Of a stretch of 64,000 nt of DNA, positions 44,018-51,751 are shown in pieces. How positions within the stretch are numbered: position 1 is the stretch's first letter; each line of letters opens with the position of its first letter. The position numbers and the translations under genes were made by a program. Under the pieces are notes generated by a model. It was not told the DNA's origin. It saw only the letters and a list, made by a program, of their open reading frames with translations, and did no database searches. Source of the DNA: Ardenticatenaceae bacterium. Its GTDB lineage: Bacteria; Chloroflexota; Anaerolineae; Promineifilales; Promineifilaceae. The stretch is taken from the NCBI GenBank assembly GCA_020634215.1, contig JACKCD010000022.1, positions 31,832 through 95,831 on the forward strand, written 5' to 3'.

Positions 44018-45181
44018 TTACAACGGCTTGAACTCGATTTCCAACATGCCGTTACGAAGCCAGCCGCCACCTGCCTTGCGCTTTGCCAGCACAGCAGGCA
44101 AGATCATTTCCCGCTTAAAATTGCCAATGGTGATAAACATCTCATCACCCCGCTTCCGCAGCTTCACATTGTCGCTTTGCACAAACGGCATCGGCAACCG
44201 CAGCATATAGCCGCCATTTTCCAGTTCATCAATTTCTTGCAGCTTGCCCCGATAAAAAATGTCGCACGGGTCGGCCTCACCAAAGCAGTCGGTTGCCAGC
44301 CGCGACAATGCCGCCAGCCCCACCACCTCATCGGAGTAGTAGGGGGCTTTCCAGATGGGCAACGGCCGAAAATTATCCTCGATCATTTGCAAATACTTCT
44401 GCTGAATTTCGCGCCGTTTGGCATAGAACTCCCCTTCCCCCGCCGCTTCCGGCAAAATGCGGTTGACAATCACGCTGTCCACAGGATAGTTAAACAGCCC
44501 TAGGTAGCTTACCGCCCGCTCGGCCTCGCGTACCACCATTTTTTCTGGCTGCAGCACCACCCGGTAGCTGCTCACGGCCGGGTCACTGAGCGTGGTTCGC
44601 AGTTCGGCGGTGGCCGCATCCAGCTTGTTGAGTGCCTCCAGAATTTCGGCCGGTCCTTGCAGCAGTCGGCTGGCAAATGGCTTGAGCGCCTTCACCATCC
44701 CCTGCTCAAATTTGTTCAAATGCCCGGCATACCAGCGGAAAGTGTCGGGCATGGTCAACAGGCGAATGGTTTCGCCCGTGGGAGCCGCGTCAATAATCAC
44801 GCGGTCAAAGTTGCGCTCCTTGGCCTGTTTGTTGATGTGGAGCAAGCTGACAATTTCGTCCATACCGGGGAAGGCTGACAGCTCATCGGCAACGATGTTG
44901 CTCAGGCCGTTGCCACTAATCATCCCCGACACATAATCTTGCAGTGTCCCCCAATAGTTATGAATATCGGCCACAACGCTAATTTCTTGCGCCCACAAAT
45001 TGTCGGCCACCTTGATCGGTTGCGCTTCCAGCGGAATATCCAGCGAGTCGGCCAGACTGTGGGCGATGTCGGTGCTGGCGACCAATGTTTTATAACCTAG
45101 TTGGGCACTCCGCAGGGCGGTGGCAGCCGCCACCGTTGTCTTGCCCACGCCCCCTTTGCCTAAATACAGAATGATTCGCAT
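44018..45181 (-). CDS. ArsA/GET3-family ATPase
   Basis: The protein has 387 residues. The deviant P-loop YLGKGGVGKTTVAAATA is at the N-terminus. Switch I reads STDIAHSLAD where the family usually has STDPAHSL. Switch II is DRVIIDAAPTGETIRLL, and LNKFEQGMVKAL is part of the helical subdomain. The C-terminal extension (KRGDEMFITIGNFKREMILP) is an alpha-crystallin-like strand set seen in many bacterial and chloroplast homologues. Without arsB or arsR nearby, arsenite export is unlikely; a role in targeting or chaperoning membrane proteins is more plausible. There is no AACGGCCGTT inside the gene; one lies upstream at 45231. Confidence 0.9.
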   Translation of the reverse strand: MRIILYLGKGGVGKTTVAAATALRSAQLGYKTLVASTDIAHSLADSLDIPLEAQPIKVADNLWAQEISVVADIHNYWGTLQDYVSGMISGNGLSNIVADELSAFPGMDEIVSLLHINKQAKERNFDRVIIDAAPTGETIRLLTMPDTFRWYAGHLNKFEQGMVKALKPFASRLLQGPAEILEALNKLDAATAELRTTLSDPAVSSYRVVLQPEKMVVREAERAVSYLGLFNYPVDSVIVNRILPEAAGEGEFYAKRREIQQKYLQMIEDNFRPLPIWKAPYYSDEVVGLAALSRLATDCFGEADPCDIFYRGKLQEIDELENGGYMLRLPMPFVQSDNVKLRKRGDEMFITIGNFKREMILPAVLAKRKAGGGWLRNGMLEIEFKPL

Positions 45182-45420
45182 GTGTGTCTCCAGTTTCGTT
45201 GAATTCCAATACTGCTGCCATTACGCAGCAAACGGCCGTTTTGTTGCAAAAATTGTCCCTTTACCCACCAAAACGGGCAAACATGTTACTTCAATAACAC
45301 TTAAGCCACGGCGTAAGCTTGGCAACATAGGATAAAAGTACCTGACAGTAGCATCATCAGTGTAACAGAAACAATCCACACCATAGCTGCACAACCGACG
45401 CATCATCAAACAGGTTCAAC

Positions 45421-48321
45421 ATGCTGGAACAGATTACGCTTTGGCTAATTGAAAACGCCATTCAAATCTATCTACTTATCCCCGTTGGCATCTTCGGCGT
45501 TTGGCGCTGGACCGTCTGGCTCATCCGCAAGCTCATCGCCTTACGCTATCGCCACCAGCTTCCCAATGCCTACACCACCACCATCAGCCTCGTTATCCCC
45601 GTCTACAACGAAGACCCCGTTGTCTTCCGCCAGGCACTCGACTCCTGGGCACATGAAAACCCAGACGAAATTATTGCCGTCATTGACCATTCCGATACTA
45701 AATGTAACGAGGTGTTTCGTGATTTTGCCCGCACCTTTGCCGGGGCGCGGATGATTGTGACCAAGAAGCCGGGTAAACGACCGGCGTTGGTGGATGGTAT
45801 GTTGGCGGCCACCAGCGAGATCGTGGCTCTGGTGGACAGCGACACCATTTGGGAAGCCGGGGTGCTGCCCAAGCTGCTGGTGCCGTTTGCCAACCCCGAA
45901 GTAGGGGGTGTTGGCACGCGCCAAAGCGTGCTAAAGCCGGAAACGCTGGCGCAAAAGCTGTTTGACATCCATCTGGACAGCCGCTACTTTGACGAGATTC
46001 GCTTTTTGGCGGCGGCGGGGGATGCAATTACCTGTATTTCGGGACGAACGGCCGTTTACCGCCGCAGCGCCGTCCTTCCCCTCCTCGATGAGCTGCTCAA
46101 CGAAACCTTCTGGGGCAAACAAGTCATCAGCGGCGACGACAAACGACTCACCCACCTGGTGCAGGCCAAAGGGTGGAAAGTTCGCTATCAGGAAAACGCC
46201 CGCGTCTTTACCCCAGGTGCCACTACCATGAAAAGCTTCCTCAAGCAGCGGCTGCGCTGGGCACGCAACAGTTGGCGTGCCGACCTCCGTGCCCTCTACG
46301 ATGGCTGGGTGTGGCGCGAACCGGCCCTGGCGCTTCACCTCATTGACCGCATTTTCCAGCCCCTCACCACCCTCATCGCCCCCATCTATTTTCTCATCGC
46401 CCTCTTCCGCCTCCAGTGGGATCTCATGCTCATTCTGTTGGTCTGGTGGATGTTTTCACGCGGCCTCAAAATTTGGCCCCACCTGCGCCGCCGCCCCAAC
46501 GACATCATCATTCTGCCCGCCTACATCCTCTACAGCTACTACTTCGCCCTGGCAAAAATTTTTGCCTTCTTTACCATGAATCAGCAAGGGTGGATTACCC
46601 GCTGGGACAGCAGCCGCCTGGGACAAGTGCGCCAACTGCGAATGATACCGGCCTACAGTGCCACCTTTGGCATGGTCTTCATCCTGGGACTGGGGATGTT
46701 CCGCGTGGACACCGTCAACCAAGCGTTTATCCAGGATCGCCGCTTTTTCCAGGTGGAAGCAGCCTTACCCAGCTATAACCTCAGCCAGGTTAGCGACACC
46801 ATCCAGCGCACCGAGCTTGCCGAACGGCCGTCTGGGGCCGAAGAAGTGGGCGAAGGGTACACCAGCTACCAAATTGACAACGGCGACACCCCTGAACTCC
46901 TGGGGCGCAAATATGGTTTTGACCCGGCCGGCATCCAGCTTTCTTCTGAAGGATGGCGTAAGGGAGCCATGATTGACATCCCGCTGCCGTTTGACGACCC
47001 CGTGACCTACCGCGAAGAGCTGCTGGCTGACCCGCAGCCGGCCGAAATTCGCTACGATGCCGTCAACAACAATATCAACATCTCCGGCTGGGGAGCCGTC
47101 ATAGACATCCCCACCCTCTACAAAGCATTACAGCAGGAAAATTTGCTGGCCTATGAAGGGAATGGGGTTTATCAGCTCAAGGCCAACCTGTTCCTCGGTC
47201 GCCACACGCTGCTGCTGCTGGAATCGCCGCAGGTAAGCTGGCTAAAGTTGCAAAGTGACCCCGGCAAGCACGTGACGCTGACGACCAACGGCGGCAGCGT
47301 GTGGCTTGATGGCATTCGGGTGTCGTCGTGGAACAACGAAACGGGCACGGTGGATGAGGATTACAAAGACGGCCGTTCTTTTATTTTGGTCAGAAACGGC
47401 CGTTTTGACATCCTCAACGCCGACATATCCTACCTCGGCTACTCCCTCGCCGTCTCCGAAGGCCAAGGCGGTGTCTACGGCCTCTCCTGGCGCATCGCCA
47501 ACCAAGACCATTTCGGCCACGAACTTGTCACCGGAACCGTCGAAAACAGCACCATCCACCACAACTACTTCGGCTTCTACTCCTTTGGTGCCACCAACAT
47601 CATCCTGCGCAACAACGAAATTCACAGCAACGACGAATACGGCGTTGACCCCCATGACGACTCCAACAACTTCATCGTCGAACGCAACTACGTCCACGAC
47701 AACGGCAACCACGGCATCATCTTCTCCAAACGCTGCTTCAACAATATCATCCGCTGGAACCGCTCTGAAAACAACGCCCTGCACGGGGTTATGCTTGACC
47801 GCCGCAGCAACAACAACTCCGTCTACCAAAACGTCCTTGTCGGCAACGTAGACGGGGTTGCCATCTGGGATTCCCACGACAACAACATTTACGAAAACCA
47901 AATCGTCGGCAACCAACGCGGCGTTCGCCTCAATCGCAAATCCAGCAACAACAACGTCACCGACAACCAGATTACCCGCAGTAGCCAATACGGCCTCTAT
48001 CTCTATGACGAAGCCCATCACAACAAGTTTTGGCACAACAACCTGGACAACAACGACACGGGTGTTTACATCAAATCATCCACCAACTTTATTTTTGACA
48101 ATGAAATTGTGGGCGGCTCCCAGGGTGTCTACCTAATGGAAGATGCCCATGCCAACCAGATTGTGCAAAACAAGCTGCGTCACAACAAAGTGGGCATCTA
48201 TCTGAAAACCAACCCTGATGATTTTATTTGGGACAACACCTTTGAGGAAAACGGCAACAATCTGCAAGTGGCCCCCGAATGGCGCACCACCCTCCCCGGC
48301 CAAATTGCCGTAAATAGTTAA
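45421..48321 (+). CDS. Fusion of GT2 polysaccharide synthase and AlgG-like C5-epimerase
   Basis: The protein has 966 residues. An N-terminal helix is followed by a processive GT2 domain: VIPVYNE, DSDT (139-142), GDDKRLT (238-244, catalytic Asp), and QRLRW (276-280). Several helices (LTTLIAPIYFLIALFRLQW, DLMLILLVWWMF, MVFILGLGM) should form the export channel. A LysM-like piece (YQIDNGDTPELLGRKYGF) then leads to a right-handed beta-helix. STIHHNYFGFYSFGA, YGVDPHDDSNNF and HGVMLDRRSNNNSVYQNVL match the alginate epimerase AlgG, including the catalytic DPHD at 743-746. The likely role is to make, export and epimerise a polyuronate such as alginate with one protein. The donor sugar is inferred. 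Confidence 0.88.
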   Translation: MLEQITLWLIENAIQIYLLIPVGIFGVWRWTVWLIRKLIALRYRHQLPNAYTTTISLVIPVYNEDPVVFRQALDSWAHENPDEIIAVIDHSDTKCNEVFRDFARTFAGARMIVTKKPGKRPALVDGMLAATSEIVALVDSDTIWEAGVLPKLLVPFANPEVGGVGTRQSVLKPETLAQKLFDIHLDSRYFDEIRFLAAAGDAITCISGRTAVYRRSAVLPLLDELLNETFWGKQVISGDDKRLTHLVQAKGWKVRYQENARVFTPGATTMKSFLKQRLRWARNSWRADLRALYDGWVWREPALALHLIDRIFQPLTTLIAPIYFLIALFRLQWDLMLILLVWWMFSRGLKIWPHLRRRPNDIIILPAYILYSYYFALAKIFAFFTMNQQGWITRWDSSRLGQVRQLRMIPAYSATFGMVFILGLGMFRVDTVNQAFIQDRRFFQVEAALPSYNLSQVSDTIQRTELAERPSGAEEVGEGYTSYQIDNGDTPELLGRKYGFDPAGIQLSSEGWRKGAMIDIPLPFDDPVTYREELLADPQPAEIRYDAVNNNINISGWGAVIDIPTLYKALQQENLLAYEGNGVYQLKANLFLGRHTLLLLESPQVSWLKLQSDPGKHVTLTTNGGSVWLDGIRVSSWNNETGTVDEDYKDGRSFILVRNGRFDILNADISYLGYSLAVSEGQGGVYGLSWRIANQDHFGHELVTGTVENSTIHHNYFGFYSFGATNIILRNNEIHSNDEYGVDPHDDSNNFIVERNYVHDNGNHGIIFSKRCFNNIIRWNRSENNALHGVMLDRRSNNNSVYQNVLVGNVDGVAIWDSHDNNIYENQIVGNQRGVRLNRKSSNNNVTDNQITRSSQYGLYLYDEAHHNKFWHNNLDNNDTGVYIKSSTNFIFDNEIVGGSQGVYLMEDAHANQIVQNKLRHNKVGIYLKTNPDDFIWDNTFEENGNNLQVAPEWRTTLPGQIAVNS

Positions 48322-48323
48322 CT

Positions 48324-48385
48324 GGGGATTGGAGATTGGAGATTGGTGAAGGTTCATAATCTCCAATCTCCAATCCCTAATCTCT
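48324..48385. repeat. Heptamer hairpin, GATTGGA family
   Basis: The left arm (48324-48347) is tandem GATTGGA. The right arm (48358-48385) is AATCTCC-AATCTCC-AATCCCT. It lies between the convergent synthase and amidohydrolase genes and reaches the amidohydrolase stop. Confidence 0.85.
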
Positions 48386-49622
48386 ACTTCCCACGAATAT
48401 CCTTCAACACCTTCCCATCCTGCATCACCAGGGCAATGTTGTCGTTGTTTTCCAGTGAGCGAATGTCGGCCAGCGGGTCGGTCTTGGCAATGACAATATC
48501 AGCCAGCTTGCCCGCTTCCACCGTCCCCAGCCTGTCTTCCCAACCCAGGCATTCGGCCGCCACCTTGGTTGTCGCCACCAGTGCCTCCATCGGCGACATG
48601 CCAATGCTGCACATCAGCCCCAATTCGCGCAAATTGGTGCCGTGGGGCATCACCGCTGCATCCGTCCCCATTGCAATCTTGACCCCGGCGCGATACGCCT
48701 TGCCAATGCTCTCGCTGTGGATTTCAATCGTTTCCCGCGCCTTCCGCACCCCGTATTCTGGCATATTTGCCATTTCCAGCACCGCCACCGGAGCCAGCAG
48801 CGTGGGCACCAGAAACGTACCGCGCTCCACCATCAGGTCAATTACCTCATCATCCAGAAAAATGCCATGCTCAATGGAATGGATGCCAGCCAACACCGCG
48901 TTTTTCACCCCTTCTGTCCCTTGCGCGTGCGACATAACCTTCACGCCGCGCCGATAGGCCGCTTCTTGCACCATCACTTCCAGCTCTTCCAGCGAAAACT
49001 GGGTAAATTCGGGGTGGTCGGTGGGACTTAATACGCCGCCCGTGGAGCAAACCTTGATGATGTCGGCTCCGGCTCGCAGCACTTCGCGCACCTTTTTCCG
49101 CACTTCCTCCACGCCGTCGCAAATGTTGCTGGGCATTCCGGGGTAAGGCGGAAACAGATCAAAATTGCTGCCGGAGGGCATCCAGCCATCGCCGTGGCCG
49201 CCGGTGATGGAGAGAGCCGTGATGCTGATTTGCAGGCGGGGGCCGACGATGTAGCCTTGCTCAATCGCTTGCTTCACCCCCAAATCGGCGCCGGCCGCAT
49301 CGCGCACGCTGGTAATACCGGCATCAATGGTGCGCCGCATGTATTGCTGGGCTTTGTAGAAGTTGAGCGAGAAGGGGGTGGTCATCATTTGCGGAATGTT
49401 CATCCCTTCAAACATGATGTGGACGTGGGTGTCAATCAGCCCCGGCAGAATGGTGCCGCCACGAGCATCAATCATGGTGATGTCGTCGTTGGGCAAAATA
49501 ATGTCGTCTTTGCGACCAACGGCCGTTATTTTGTTCCCCTGCACCAACACAGCCGCGTTTTTGAGCGGAGAACGGCCGTTTCCATCAATCAACGTGCCAT
49601 TATGAATCAATGTGTATCCCAT
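48384..49622 (-). CDS. Metal-dependent amidohydrolase (imidazolonepropionase/prolidase-like)
   Basis: From the ATG at 49622 (MGYTLIHNGTLIDGNG) the protein has 412 residues. The upstream ATG at 49667 lies in a repeat. LIDTHVHIMFEG supplies the HxH metal pair, KVCSTGG the Lys region, MSHAQGTEG and SIEHG two more His, and IAMGTDAAVMPHG the catalytic Asp. The group includes enzymes that cleave N-acyl or dipeptide bonds (Sgx9260-like carboxypeptidases, molinate hydrolase). The exact substrate cannot be told. Two AACGGCCGTT copies fall in the N-terminal beta-sandwich only, outside the catalytic barrel. Confidence 0.9.
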   Translation of the reverse strand: MGYTLIHNGTLIDGNGRSPLKNAAVLVQGNKITAVGRKDDIILPNDDITMIDARGGTILPGLIDTHVHIMFEGMNIPQMMTTPFSLNFYKAQQYMRRTIDAGITSVRDAAGADLGVKQAIEQGYIVGPRLQISITALSITGGHGDGWMPSGSNFDLFPPYPGMPSNICDGVEEVRKKVREVLRAGADIIKVCSTGGVLSPTDHPEFTQFSLEELEVMVQEAAYRRGVKVMSHAQGTEGVKNAVLAGIHSIEHGIFLDDEVIDLMVERGTFLVPTLLAPVAVLEMANMPEYGVRKARETIEIHSESIGKAYRAGVKIAMGTDAAVMPHGTNLRELGLMCSIGMSPMEALVATTKVAAECLGWEDRLGTVEAGKLADIVIAKTDPLADIRSLENNDNIALVMQDGKVLKDIRGK

Positions 49623-49640
49623 TTCAAACCTCTCTGTGTG

Positions 49641-49720
49641 TAACAAGTAGCAGGTAACAGGTAGCAAGTGGCAGGTCTAGTTTGCCAACAAGACTTGCCA
49701 CCTGCCACTTGTTACTTGCA
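49641..49720. repeat. Heptamer hairpin, CAAGTGGC family
   Basis: Left units are AAGTAGC, AGGTAAC, AGGTAGC and AAGTGGC. Right units are the complements (GCCACCT, GCCACTT, GTTACTT). The loop GTCTAGTTTGCCAACAAGAC can itself pair. Same-strand gap. Confidence 0.85.
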
Positions 49721-49746
49721 AACGAAAGTCTGTTGGTTAGTATAGC

Positions 49747-50244
49747 TTAGGGTGAGTCAGCGTGGTAAAAACGGCCGTTTTCCCCCATCCCATCTTCCTC
49801 TTCCCGCAGCGCCGCAAACTGCCGATCCACATATCCCTCGCCGTTCAGCAGCAAGTCGTTGAGTTCCGTTGCATCCTGCAGCCGATCCCAGGTGGTGTGG
49901 ATAAAGGTCACGCGCCGCCAGCGCAGGCTGATGATCGGGCGCGGTAGCGGCTGCAAATCGGCAAGCTGAACTTTGTAATAGAAATCCTGGGCGCGGGGAT
50001 GGTGCGGCTGGTCGGGAAAAAGCTGGAGCCGCGTCACCAGTTCATGCCCGGTGCGGCGAGCCATGTAGTGGATGGCCCATTTTTGCTCGCCAAACCGCTG
50101 CCCAAAGTAAAAGGCATAATATTCAGCATACAGCCCCTTGGGGGCATGGCGCTGGGGAATACGATACCAGCCCTGCTGCTGGATGGCGGCAAAATCGCTG
50201 GGGGTGGGCACATAGGCCACTAAAACACGGTCTTCTGGATACAT
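49747..50244 (-). CDS. Hypothetical protein
   Basis: The protein has 165 residues with no signal or helix. MYPEDRVLVAYVPTPSDFAA, WYRIPQRHAPKG and YYAFYFGQRFGEQKWAIHYM are followed by ISLRWRRVTFIHTTWDRL. It has a mixed alpha/beta composition with many aromatic residues, and it ends with a tail GENGRFYHADSP in which NGRF comes from AACGGCCGTT at 49770. The YVP...D...I...GWYRIP pattern suggests a conserved family acting on or binding nucleic acid (similar openings occur beside nuclease-like proteins), but I cannot name it. The flanks on both sides are CAAGTGGC hairpins. Confidence 0.65.
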   Translation of the reverse strand: MYPEDRVLVAYVPTPSDFAAIQQQGWYRIPQRHAPKGLYAEYYAFYFGQRFGEQKWAIHYMARRTGHELVTRLQLFPDQPHHPRAQDFYYKVQLADLQPLPRPIISLRWRRVTFIHTTWDRLQDATELNDLLLNGEGYVDRQFAALREEEDGMGENGRFYHADSP

Positions 50245-50269
50245 GTGGGTATGTTAGTCAAAGTGGGGG

Positions 50270-50346
50270 TAGGTGGCAAGTCGCAAGTTGCAGGTGGCAA
50301 GTTTTGTTGGCAAGCGAGACCTGCCACTTGTAACTTGTTACTTGCT
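50270..50346. repeat. Heptamer hairpin, CAAGTGGC family, divergent gap
   Basis: The left arm (50270-50303) is GGTGGCAAGTCGCAAGTTGC-like in 7-bp steps. The right arm (50319-50346) is CTGCCACTTGTAACTTGTTA-like. The loop TTTTGTTGGCAAGCGAGA resembles those of the copies at 49641, 61107 and 62674. It lies between divergent genes. Confidence 0.85.
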
Positions 50347-50387
50347 GAACGCTAACGTTCTGACCAAGTTGCGGGTATAATCCCCCC

Positions 50388-51206
50388 ATGCCTGAGCTAC
50401 CAGAAGTCGAAACCGTTGTGCGGGCGCTGCGCCGGCCGCTGCTGGGTCGCACCATTACCGAAGTACGAAACTATTGGCCGCGCCACGTTGCCACACCGTC
50501 GTTGGCCGAACTACAGCAGCGGATTCATGGGCGGCGGATAACGGCCGTTAATCGGCGCGGCAAATACCTCCTCTTCCCCCTCGACGACGGCCAGACGCTC
50601 ATCATCCACCTCAAAATGTCGGGGCATTTGGCCGTTGTCAGCCGCGAAACCCCGCCCGATAAACATACCCACACCATTTTTGCCCTAGACAACGACCATG
50701 AGCTGCGCTTCCGCGACACACGCAAATTTGGCAAAGTGTATTTGGTCGAAGATGCGGCCGACATTGTGGGCAAATTAGGGCCAGAGCCGCTGGAAGACAG
50801 TTTTACGGTGACGGTGCTGCAAGAGCGCATAAACGGCCGTAAACGCCCCCTCAAACTCATGCTGCTCGACCAAACCGTTCTGGCTGGGGTGGGCAATATC
50901 TATGCCGACGAAGCCCTGTTTTATGCCGGGCTGCACCCGGAACGCCGCGCCAACACGCTGACAACGGCCGAAATCACCGCCCTGCACGCCGCCATCCAAA
51001 AGGTACTGCAAATGGGCATTGAGCGCGAGGGAGCCAGTATTAGTAGCTATATCAAACCAGATGGGGAAAAAGGGGAGATGCAAGACGCCGTGGCCGTTTT
51101 TCGGCGCACGGGACAGCCGTGCTATCGCTGCGGCACACCCATCGAGCGCATGGTGCTGGGTGGACGCAGCACCCATTTGTGCCCCGTTTGTCAACCGGAG
51201 ACGTAA
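50388..51206 (+). CDS. mutM: Formamidopyrimidine-DNA glycosylase
   Basis: The 272-residue protein starts MPELPEVETVVRAL, where Pro2 is the catalytic nucleophile and Glu3 is required. KMSGHL, RDTRKFG and AGVGNIYADEAL (H2TH region) are conserved. The C-terminal zinc finger is CYRCGTPIERMVLGGRSTHLC with CPVCQ completing four Cys. It removes 8-oxoguanine and ring-opened purines and cleaves the strand in base-excision repair. All key residues are present. The next gene starts 5 bases after the stop, so the two form an operon. Two of its loops carry AACGGCCGT or the full decamer. Confidence 0.97.
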   Translation: MPELPEVETVVRALRRPLLGRTITEVRNYWPRHVATPSLAELQQRIHGRRITAVNRRGKYLLFPLDDGQTLIIHLKMSGHLAVVSRETPPDKHTHTIFALDNDHELRFRDTRKFGKVYLVEDAADIVGKLGPEPLEDSFTVTVLQERINGRKRPLKLMLLDQTVLAGVGNIYADEALFYAGLHPERRANTLTTAEITALHAAIQKVLQMGIEREGASISSYIKPDGEKGEMQDAVAVFRRTGQPCYRCGTPIERMVLGGRSTHLCPVCQPET

Positions 51207-51211
51207 GAACG

Positions 51212-51751
51212 ATGCGAAAAGAAGTTGAAATTATGCGGGTGCTGCGGCAGCCGCCGCTGGGCAGGCTGGCGGTGGAGGTAAACCAAAAACGAGTGGAGCA
51301 TCTATCCGAGGTGCCGGAAAAAACGATCCAGCATTTGCTGCTGGCGGCGATTGGTGAGCTGATTGATTTTGCCGGGGGGTACCAGGTGCTGGTGGATGCG
51401 GGGGTTGCGCCGCCGCTGGTGGGTGAAACGGGCAAGTTGACCCAGCTGCCGTCTGCCCCTAAGGCCACACCATCGGCGGCACCGAATTTGCGACCACAGG
51501 CTAGACAAACGGCCGTTTCTGCCTCTTCCCACAGCAGCGTCAACATTGTGGATGAACTCAACACGATTTTACAAAAACGGTTGCAGGAGGAGCCAAAGCT
51601 AAACGGCCGTTTGCTCAAAATCGTCCGCGCCGCCGCTGGCGACCTTCGCATCGAAGCTGATGGCAAATCTTACCAGCGCCCCGAAGAGCTAACCGACCCT
51701 GTGCTAAAAGAATTGCTGCGCCAGGCACTGGCAGACTGGGAGAAAAGCTAA
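51212..51751 (+). CDS. Hypothetical protein downstream of mutM
   Basis: The protein has 179 residues from ATG 51212. The N-terminal ~75 residues (EVEIMRVLRQPPLGRLAVEV, KTIQHLLLAAIGELIDFAGG) are helical. A Pro/Ala/Ser-rich middle (LPSAPKATPSAAPNLRPQAR) links to a C-terminal domain starting VNIVDELNTILQKRLQEEP and ending LKELLRQALADWEKS. The C-terminal half has the DEL...LQ..L...P.L....I....G.L.I...G..Y....EI.D part typical of a small conserved Chloroflexota family of unknown function. Coupling to mutM may be only positional. It is convergent with, and its stop overlaps by 4 bases, the kinase gene that follows. Confidence 0.7.
   Translation: MRKEVEIMRVLRQPPLGRLAVEVNQKRVEHLSEVPEKTIQHLLLAAIGELIDFAGGYQVLVDAGVAPPLVGETGKLTQLPSAPKATPSAAPNLRPQARQTAVSASSHSSVNIVDELNTILQKRLQEEPKLNGRLLKIVRAAAGDLRIEADGKSYQRPEELTDPVLKELLRQALADWEKS

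Noticed and set aside
44018..45181. Arsenite efflux ATPase
   Set aside because: No arsB, arsR or arsD is nearby and the C-terminal extension fits the GET3-like bacterial group.
47242..48036. Long open frame on the minus strand opposite the beta-helix region
   Set aside because: It is a mirror of Asn/Asp-rich codons; its Val/Asp-rich product has no family and overlaps the well-supported synthase-epimerase.
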